Shown: positions 54,579 through 64,000 of the stretch, piece by piece | How positions within the stretch are numbered: the first letter of the stretch is position 1 | How the letters are laid out: the number at the start of each line of letters is the position of its first letter | Origin: Diphasiastrum complanatum | Lineage: Eukaryota > Streptophyta > Lycopodiopsida > Lycopodiales > Lycopodiaceae | Direction: 5' to 3' | DNA: 64,000 bases | Assembly: GCA_029204225.1 (NCBI GenBank) | Contig: CM055102.1 | Span: 1,694,854-1,758,853, forward strand | Made by a program: the position numbers and the translations under genes | The notes under the pieces: generated by a model | Database searches by the model: none | What the model was told of the DNA's origin: nothing | The model's input: the letters and a program-made list of their open reading frames with translations, nothing else

Positions 54579-55738
54579 TGGTTGGCTTCTATATACAGTA
54601 AGTATTCCATTTTTGGTGATATTTGGATGTTTGATCAAGTTCTAGCATGATTTTGCATTGCTTTGTTGATCAAATCTTACTAACCTTTGTTTTGTGAGTT
54701 GAACTTGTGGATCAAAAGCATATTTCAGGTCTATTGAAGATCAGAGACTGAAAAGAAACTATTTTGGATCAGATCATAACACCTAATCATTTGTGATTGT
54801 GAGGCTTGTGCATATTCAATACTAACAATGTTCTTTTCAATCCTATTGTTGACAATCTCCATTCTTGGATGAACACTCTCCTTAAGTGGATGAAACTTCT
54901 CCTTAAGTGGATGACAAATGCTCTTTTGAGTGAGTTGTAATTCTCCTAAAGGCTGAGCAAAGTTCCCATTTGGATGAAAGATCCCCTTTTTTGGGTGAAC
55001 ATATTGTAAGCTCCATTGTGAAGAGCATATTGTAAAGATTGTCATCAATTCTGGCATAAATTTTGGTGTACTTTGTTGAGCATGTAAGTAACTCTCCTTA
55101 TGTAATTTGATTGGAGCATTTGCTGGAAGGTGTTAACCATTATGCAAGTGTGTTTTCAGGTTCTTAACAGGTTGAGGAACATTCTCATGTGAAGTGATCT
55201 TAGATCTACATCTAAACACCAAGATTTGACAAGATAGTGAAGCTAGTCTTGTGATTCACTAAGTGTGCTCATTCATTCACCTCTAAATCTTGTATTTATC
55301 ACTTGCTGGAGTTTATAAACTTTTAGAAGTGTGGTTTACATGTGGTTTTACAGGTTGAATCAATATCTTAGTGTGTTGATCATATGTTGATCAAGTTTGT
55401 TCATTACTAGGTAATCTTGGCATCCTAGTTTTGGGTATTTTCTAAGAATGCAAGTAACTCTTCACACCATAACTTGATTTGGTCACTTGCTGGAAAGTTT
55501 GAGAGCTTAAGCAAGAGTGTGTTCAGGTTGGTTTGATTTTGTAATCCATTCTTAGTGTGTGCAAAGTGTTGCATGTGTTTCAATCTTCCTTTCTATGCTT
55601 GGAAACTATCTAGGTTCAAGATAGAAGTGTTTTAGGGTCCTAAATCTTCATAGATCTCTTTATCTATCATTTGTTGAGAGAAAAGTGAGTGCTAAGTGCT
55701 TTAGGACAGAACCTAAAAGTTGAAGAAACATTAGAATC
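54579..55738 (+). other. Copia K leader
   Basis: A leader of about 1.16 kb, long for Copia, with no convincing ORF. It has three loosely repeated blocks around CACTTGCTGGA (near 55295, 55480 and, as ATTTGCTGGAAGG, 55119), each followed by GTGT and CAGGTT. It also has near-repeats CTCCTTAAGTGGATGAAACT / CTCCTTAAGTGGATGACAAA at 54875-54925. Confidence 0.55.
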
Positions 55739-57328
55739 ATGGCTTCCAATGGTGGGATCATGCTAGAGTCTAGTGAAAGGTTGAGTTCATCAAACTACTC
55801 TACTTGGAAAGTGAGGATGGAGTCCTTACTTGAGTTGAATGAACTCATGGACATAGTTGCAGAAATTGAAGAGAGACCTCTCACACTTCAAGAGCAACAA
55901 AGGTTTGATAAGAAGGCCAAAAGGGCTCTTCATATCATTAAAATGAATGTTACAAATGAACTTCTCAAGGAAGTTGGAAAGTGTCAAAGTGCAAGTGAGG
56001 CATGGAATGCCTTAAAGAAGCTCTTTGAATCAAAGTCCACATCTAGGGTATTGACCCTAAGGAGACAAATATTTTCTAGTAGGCAAAGAGAGGGTGAAAG
56101 TGCTCATGCATTTATCTTGAGAGTTAAGTCCCTAAGTGATGATTTAGCATGCATTGATGAGAACATAAAAGATGGTGAAATAGTCCAAGTTATGTTGAAT
56201 GGTTTGCTAAATGAACATGCTAACCTTGTGCAAAGTTTTGCCATTCAAAGAGTCTTGCCAAGTGTGGTTGACTTGCAAGAAATCTTATTGGCTGAAGAAC
56301 ATAGGTTGCAATCAAAGCTTGATGGTGCATCCTTGCAAGGTGGAGGTGAAGAGGCTTTCTTCACAAAAGGCAAATTCAAGGGCAAAGGTAAAGGCAAAGG
56401 GAAATGGTCCAAAGGTGGTAACTTTGATCATGATGATCACTCTTCCTCTTCCTCTTCTACTAAGAACAATAAGTCAAAGTTCAAGTGCTTTTATTGTGGG
56501 ATAAAAGGTCATTTTGCAAATGAATGTTATAAGAAGAAAAGAGAGCAAGGAGAGAGGCAAGGAAATCTTACAATAGATGAGGAAGAACATAACACATGTG
56601 AATCACTTGTTATGACTTCAAGTTTGTTAGCCAACATAGATGATAATGATCCTTGGTGGATTGATAGTGGAGCCTCATCTCACATGACAAGACATAAGGA
56701 ATACTTTACATCCTTATTGTCTTATGAGGGAGAAGGTAACATCATCTACACTGCAAATGATGGTCAATGTGACATCAAAGGCATAGGCACTATTCCTATT
56801 TCCCTTTCAACAAATAGGAAAGCAAATCTTGAAAATGTTTTGTACATTCCTTCAATCACTAAGAATTTGCTTAGTGTAAGTCAAATGATTGACAAAGGAC
56901 TTGATGTGGAGTTCATTGGAGATGCATGTTTGATAAGTAAATGTGGATCCTTGATTGCTCAAGGTAGGAGGCATGGTAAACTTTTCAAGCTTGATGCATG
57001 TGTGATCTCTAATCATGAAGGATGTATGGCTAGGGAGCAATTGACAAACCAAGAAGTTTGGCACAAGAGGTTGGGCCATCCCAACTTCAAATCTTTGGAG
57101 GTAATGGCAAAGAAAGAGCTTGTTCTTGGTCTCCCTAAAAGTCTTGTTGCAAACAATAGTGTTTGTGAACATTGTGCCTTGTCCAAATCTCATAGACTTG
57201 CTTATTCTAGATCTACTTCTAGATCTAAAGAAGCTTTTCAACTTGTGCATTCTGATATTCATTCTTCTAGTACAACTAGCAATGGTGGGGCAAAGATGTA
57301 TGCAACTTTCATTGATGACTTTAGTTAG
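55739..57328 (+). pseudogene. Copia K gag, protease and integrase (N part)
   Basis: Gag starts MASNGGIMLESSERLSSSNY, then YSTWKVRMESLLELNELMDI, HIIKMNVTNELLKEV, FILRVKSLSDDLA, a KGKGKGKW basic run, CCHC knuckle CFYCGIKGHFANEC (about residues 249-262), protease WWIDSGASSHMTRH (about 305-318), the integrase finger VWHKRLGHPNFKSL...CEHCALSKSHR, and the first catalytic Asp in VHSDIHSS. The frame ends at FIDDFS with TAG at 57326-57328, caused by one extra T. No other lesion is seen in 1.6 kb. Confidence 0.93.
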
Positions 57329-59693
57329 GTATACTTGGATCTATCTTCTTAAAAGTAAGGATGAAGTGTTTGCTGCATTTGTCAAGTTCAAGAATGAAAT
57401 GGAAAACCAATTCAATACAAAGATCAAATGCTTAAGATCTGATAATGGAGGGGAATACACCTCAAATAGGTTCAAAGACTTTTGTATAGCACATGGGATT
57501 AAGAGGGAGATGTCTAGTCCTAGGACTCCACAACAGAATGGAGTGGCCGAGAGGAAGAATAGAACCCTTTGTGAATGTGCCAAGGCAATGAGACTACATG
57601 CTAATCTTGCTAAGTCTTTTTGGGGGGAAGCTTTAGCATGTGCTAACTATCTATGTAATAGATGGACAAGTGCTTCCTTGGATGGTAAAACTCCTCATGA
57701 GGTTCTTTATGGTAGAAGGCCGAGTGTCAAGCATTGTAGGATCTTTGGATGTACATGTTTTGTCAATATCACACTTGATGATAGAACTAAAGAAGATCCT
57801 TCATCAAAGAAGGGTGTGTTTGTTGGCTATAGTGAAGTAAGCAAGGCTTACAAAGTGTACATTCCTTCTACAAAGAAAGTTGTCATAAGTAGGGATGTCA
57901 TCTTTCATGAAGAGAATGTTTCCAATGTGGTTGATGTTGATGTTGATGTGCCTACTAATCATCATGATGTGCAAGATGTCTTGGATGAAGATGGAGATGC
58001 CACTCCAAAGCAAACTTCAAGGAAGACTCAAAGGCAAAGGGCTAAGCCATCAAGGCTAACCTATGATGAAAAAGGAAAGCAAGTGGTGGACAACTCTAAC
58101 TTTGCTTTTCTTACCTCTTTTGATGAACCAACTTGTGTAGGTGAAGCAATTCAAAAGAAGGAATGGATCCAAGCCATGGATCATGAGCATCAAGCACTCA
58201 TCAAAAGCAACACATGGAGGTTGGTAAAGCTTCCAAAGGACAAGAAGGCAATTGGTTGTAAGTGGATCTTCAAGATCAAGACAAATCAAGATGGATCAAT
58301 CAACAAGTACAAGGCAAGGTTGGTGGCAAAGGGGTATGCTCAAGAATATGGTATTGACTATGATGAGACCTTTGCACCCGTGGCAAAGATGGTAACTATT
58401 CGAATCCTAATCTCTCTTGCAACTCTTTATGATTGGGATATGTGGCAAATGGATGTTACTAATGCCTTCTTGAATGGTGATCTTGAAGAAGATATTTACA
58501 TGGAGCAACCCGAGGGCTATGTTTCACATGATGAGCCTAATCATGTGTGCTATCTCCAAAAGAGTTTGTATGGGCTAAAGCAAGCACCAAGGAGTTGGTA
58601 TGCTAAGCTCAATTCCTTCTTACTTTCTCAAAACTTTGTTATGAGTGAGTATGATCATTCTCTCTACTTTAGATTGAATGAAAATGATATCACTTTACTT
58701 TTGATCTATGTTGATGACATTATCTTAAGTGGTGGTAACAATCTAGATATAGATGAAATCAAGATGGCACTCAAAAGAGAGTTTGAAATTCAAGATCTTG
58801 GTAAACTTCATTATATCTTAGGAATAGAGATTATTAGAACTTCTAAATCTACATTCATATGTCAAGAAAAGTATGTTAACTCTATTCTAAAAAGGTTTCA
58901 TATGGAAGATTGTAAAGTTGTTTCTACTCCTATGGAATCAAATGTAAAGCTAACTACAAGAAGTAATGAAAGATCCTTCAAGGACATTACTCTCTATAGA
59001 AAGCTAATAGGATCTCTTATATGGTTAACCATCACAAGACCTGATCTAAGCTTTGTGGTTGGTAAACTAAGTCAATTTATGCAAGATCCTAGTGAGGCTC
59101 ATTGGAAGCTAGGAAAGAGAGTACTTAGATACATCTCGGGATCTAGAGATTTTGGCATCTTGTATGGAGGTACTACACCTAACCTTTGTGGATTTTCAGA
59201 TTCAGATTTTGCAGGTGATCAAATGGATAGGAAGTCAACAAGTGCCTTTGCAATCTATCTTGGAGATGGAGTGGTCTCATGGCTATCAAAGAAGCAACCA
59301 ACTATCTCTCTATCTTCCACCGAAGCCGAGTACAAGGCATTAACAACATGCACCAAGGAGATTCTTTGGATCAAGAGGATGTTATTGGATCTTCACTTGC
59401 TGGAACCAGAGAAGACTCCAATCATACTTTGTGATAACCTTTCAGCCCAAAGCTTGGCAAGCAATCCTGTTTTTCATGCAAGGAGCAAGCACATTGAGAT
59501 TGCTCACCATTTTGTGAGAGATCAAGTCATTGCCAAAGAGGTGGAGCTTCAACATGTCTCTTCAAAGGAGTGTGTGGCTGATATCTTCACCAAACCATTG
59601 GGAAAGGACCTATATTTAATGCATAGATCTAATCTTGGAATGTGCTCAAAGACTATGTTGAAACTAGCATCCAATGTTGAAGAGGGAGTGTGA
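57327..59693 (+). pseudogene. Copia K integrase (C part), reverse transcriptase, RNase H
   Basis: Continues in the +1 frame for 788 residues without lesion. Integrase has RSDNGGEYTSNRFKDF and QNGVAERKNRTLCE (second Asp and Glu), and GYSEVSKAYKVYIPS in its C-terminal region. RT has GCKWIFKIKTNQDGS, ARLVAKGYAQ, FAPVAKMVTIR, QMDVTNAFLNGDLEE and YVDD at 58707-58718. RNase H has SDSDFAGDQMDRKS, SSTEAEYKAL and HARSKHIEIAHHFVRD. The C-terminus is VADIFTKPLGKDL. The stop codon TGA (59691-59693) lies inside the LTR, so the 3' LTR start and the pol end overlap. Confidence 0.94.
59676..59688 (+). other. Copia K polypurine tract
   Basis: GTTGAAGAGGGAG immediately before TGTGAAAA of the 3' LTR; also coding for the last residues of pol. 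Confidence 0.75.
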
Positions 59694-60343
59694 AAATTGT
59701 CAACATTTCCTAGCTAGTTTGAGGCCTAAATTGGCTAAAATTGTAAATAGTTTTGGTTTTGGAGTTTCACACGTGTGAACCAGGCCACAATGTTTTTATT
59801 TACTGTATTTTTTCAGTATGATGAAGTGTCAAACTTCATACCCTTCAAAATGAGACCATTTTGATGTATTTTGGTCATATAAGCCATTTTTAGCTATTTT
59901 TCCTATATAGGGAATATCTAGGGTCAAGTACCTTCTAGAGAGAGGAGAGAGAGTCATCTTCCTCATCCATAAATAGTAGGGAAGTCGTGGAGAACAGGTT
60001 GGAGAAACCTTTTGTATGCTTCATTGAGATCAATAGATCATTGTCATTGTTTCTTCCTCCATTGAGAGCATTGTTGTGTGTATTGTCTTCAAGCTATTGT
60101 GTATGATCTTAGGTGCTTTCCAAAAGTGATAGGCTGATGTATTATGGACTGTATAATGCTATTTTGGGCCACACTTGATGTTTATGGAAGTTTCCATTTG
60201 TGATAAATGCTTTTTGATCAAGTTCTTTGCATTCTAGGTAGCATAGAATGTGTTGCCAATTCCTAGCTTATGTAGTTTGGAGTGCAAGCATTCAAGCCAA
60301 TGATCTTGGAGTTTAGATCCACTTAGGATCTGTATTTTTCACA
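59689..60343 (+). repeat. Copia K 3' LTR
   Basis: Same length as the 5' LTR, three substitutions. Exact CACACGTGTG at 59768-59777. Confidence 0.95.
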
Positions 60344-62325
<1,982 letters not shown>

Positions 62326-62339
62326 AAGTGAAACCAGCA

Positions 62340-62756
62340 GGGTTTTATTAAGAAAAATATGGAAGATACAATACAAAGGAAATGGCTCTCTCTTATAGAT
62401 TTTAGAGGTGAGCCTCTTTCACTCTGATTGGCCACTTTACTGGGACAAGGATTCTAATCCAGTCCCTTTAAATAAACACAACTAAAATCTAATGGTGCTA
62501 AAAAAGCACAAGGACACTCACATGATTCATGTGAATTCTAATTTGGGCCCTTTTAGCTTTTTCATTTGCAACTTGACTTAGGGCCTCTAATGTCATTTTA
62601 GAGTTTTAAGCCCCTAGTCTCTTATTCTTAGGAATTACAACTTGCTACTTGTGCTCATTGGGTTGGGCTTATACGCGCAGGATGCCAGTGCCCTCGCACT
62701 TATTACTCTACTTCTATAGTACTGTGGTGGGCCCACTTGGCAAGCCTTGGCCAACA
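62340..62756 (-). repeat. Family I LTR, partial copy
   Basis: Matches 37250-37677, for example AATTTGGGCCCTTTTAGCTT and GGGCCTCTAATGTCATTTTA, and ends at CCAACA on the plus strand. The left half (with TGTAGCGGCC) is missing and replaced by the microsatellite region. It interrupts the gag at 62757 without a polypurine tract. Confidence 0.78.
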
Positions 62757-63793
62757 GTAGTTTTAGTGGCGGGAATGGTCACCACAGGTGCATGTTGGTC
62801 TACATAAGCCAAATGCCTCCTAGCTAATTGTGGATTGCACATCGGACAATATTGGCATGGATGGTTAACTCCGCATTGTGAACATCCGGGCTCAAATGTT
62901 GATGGATCCCCTCGATGTGGACATTCGGCTCGACGATGTTTTCCTCCACATCCATAGCACCTTACTGAGTGCAGTGTGCCATCACCTTTAAGTTGATAGG
63001 CATACACTGGTAACAGATGCCTCTTAGGATCTTCCACAAAATAGACTGGTAGGCTATTATGGTCCTCCATTGAGTTCGGTGACATGCAAGATGATATGAC
63101 CAATACTTCCACCTTGCCACTGGTTGTTGAAGAAACTCGCGATTTAGATGGATCAATCTGACATCCATCCCTTTGGTGAGCTCCTTGTCGGCTTGATTCT
63201 GCTTGTGACCTTTGAACCTCTGGATCTTGCCGTCGAACTTGTTGCTCTGCATTTTGCCTTTGTAAGAAGTGCGGATTCTTGATTGGACATCTTGTAATTG
63301 GATGACCACCGAAGTAGTATGTACATTCATCCTTCTCAAGAAATTGAATTGCGCAAGCATAATCTTGCTGACAACTTGAAGTGCAAGGTTTTTGGTCTTC
63401 TATTGCACTTGATCTGTTTGACTCTGTTGCACTCCCTAATGATTCATAGCCTTCTGCCCTTGTCTGCTCGACTAGCATGAACTCTTCAGACTTTTCTGAT
63501 TCCCCATCTGATATTTCTGCGTTTGGATATGAGTGATCTACTCTCTTCTTCAAGATAAGATTCTCCATAATGACAGCATCTTGATAGATTTGTGGCAATG
63601 AAGTGTAGGATGCAAACTTCTTCATACCAGATTTCATCTTGTCGAGTAATCCGATATAGTAGTTTTGCATTATGGTCTCTGGGCTCATTAGATCAATACC
63701 TTTTACCAGATCAAACATTCGTCTGGTGTATTGTTGAACTATCTCATTAGGAAACATCTGAAATGAAACTAATCTCACAAACTTGGTAGTCAT
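62757..63793 (-). pseudogene. Ty3/gypsy-type gag with cysteine knuckles, truncated
   Basis: About 345 residues open on the minus strand. It has a capsid C-terminal part (EIVQQYTRRMFDLVKGIDLM, IMQNYYIGLLDKMKSGMKKF), a Glu/Ser-rich linker, a first cluster with lost cysteines (CTYYFGGHPITRCP), then CYGCGGKHRRAECP and CSQCGVNHPCQYCPMC. Cluster spacing resembles the G2 gag (WCPHCRATHP, CFICGETGHF, CPDCIRKH), so I place it in the same broad gag family, though clearly diverged. The frame runs on into the LTR to a stop at 62714, which is not part of the protein. The N-terminal capsid is missing upstream of 63793. It has no internal stop, unlike most remnants here. Confidence 0.7.
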
Positions 63794-64000
63794 GGCTGGA
63801 ATGCAGTATTATCGTAATGTACGTAATTGCTTCAAGGGTTGTACAACTGTGGTGTCCCACTTGTTTTTTTTTTTTTTTGAGACTAAGAAACCAAGGACAA
63901 TCAAAAGGACAGGAGGGAGGTGTGTGAATAAATGGTAATAGATGGTTGTTATCTTAGGATACTGATGGAGGAAAAGATAGATGCATGTAATGATATGAAA
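63794..64000. other. No recognisable feature
   Basis: A T-run at 63865-63878 and AG-rich low-complexity sequence near 63900-63925. No ORF or repeat shared with the window. Confidence 0.4.

Larger units (their letters stand above)
53912..60343 (+). mobile_element. Ty1/copia element K, young and nearly intact
   Basis: Two 655-bp LTRs (53912-54566, 59689-60343) with three substitutions between them (53982, 53996, 54394), PBS, long leader, one gag-pol frame with a single 1-base insertion, and PPT. Flanks are GTGGT on the left and ATGGT on the right, a 5-bp target duplication with one change. It is inserted in Copia L. By LTR divergence it is one of the two youngest insertions here. Confidence 0.95.

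Noticed and set aside
57315-57340. Programmed +1 frameshift in Copia K
   Set aside because: The position is inside the integrase core and not between gag and pol. A simple T insertion explains it better.

Overview
This is nuclear DNA from a large-genome land plant. The only recognisable host gene is a nuclear light-harvesting gene with a short GT-AG intron and a chloroplast transit peptide (Lhcb4/CP29, 34185-35168). Almost everything else is nested, broken LTR retrotransposons: Ty1/copia families A-F and J-L, Ty3/gypsy families G1 and G2, and an LTR family I (family letters are mine). The Copia primer sites have the usual plant TGGTATCAGAG form, and the Gypsy primer sites resemble TGGYRCC-TTGTCGGRGA. 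Such density fits a gymnosperm, fern, lycophyte or large-genome angiosperm. I cannot place it further from sequence alone.

Layout. 1-3893: a Gypsy G1-type RT fragment abuts an inverted 5' part of Gypsy G2 (gag, minisatellite leader, LTR). 3991-17538: a Gypsy G1 element interrupted by an inverted LTR of family F, an inverted solo LTR of family B, and a young, nearly complete minus-strand Copia A (9040-15109). 17539-23440: a Gypsy G2 element with LTRs, minisatellite leader, gag and no recognisable pol. 23441-32785: a patchwork of LTR D, Copia B, LTR B, inverted LTR G1, LTR F, Copia F, a short Gypsy integrase scrap, Copia B pol and a second Copia F copy. 32786-36947: a low-copy island holding Lhcb4. 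36948-43384: LTR family I with a decayed Copia J inside it, Copia E (RNase H lost) and the 5' LTR of Copia C. 43385-53911: Copia C, Copia D (RT and RNase H lost), an LTR F copy and a decayed Copia L. 53912-60343: Copia K, young, with 655-bp LTRs and a single frameshift. 60344-64000: unrecognised minus-strand coding-like sequence, a long GA microsatellite, an LTR I copy and a Gypsy gag.

The most interesting signal is regulatory. The 10-bp palindrome CACACGTGTG (a G-box, CACGTG, with extended arms) occurs ten times exactly, with at least four single-transition variants. Every exact copy lies in the LTR or leader of a Copia element, across families A-E and K whose LTRs otherwise look different. 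In families A, B and C it sits beside a GGCCGTACT / AGTACTGTAC element. This suggests a cis module shared or convergently acquired by many Copia families here. I did not find a new protein-coding system, and most long ORFs are remnants of retroelement polyproteins.
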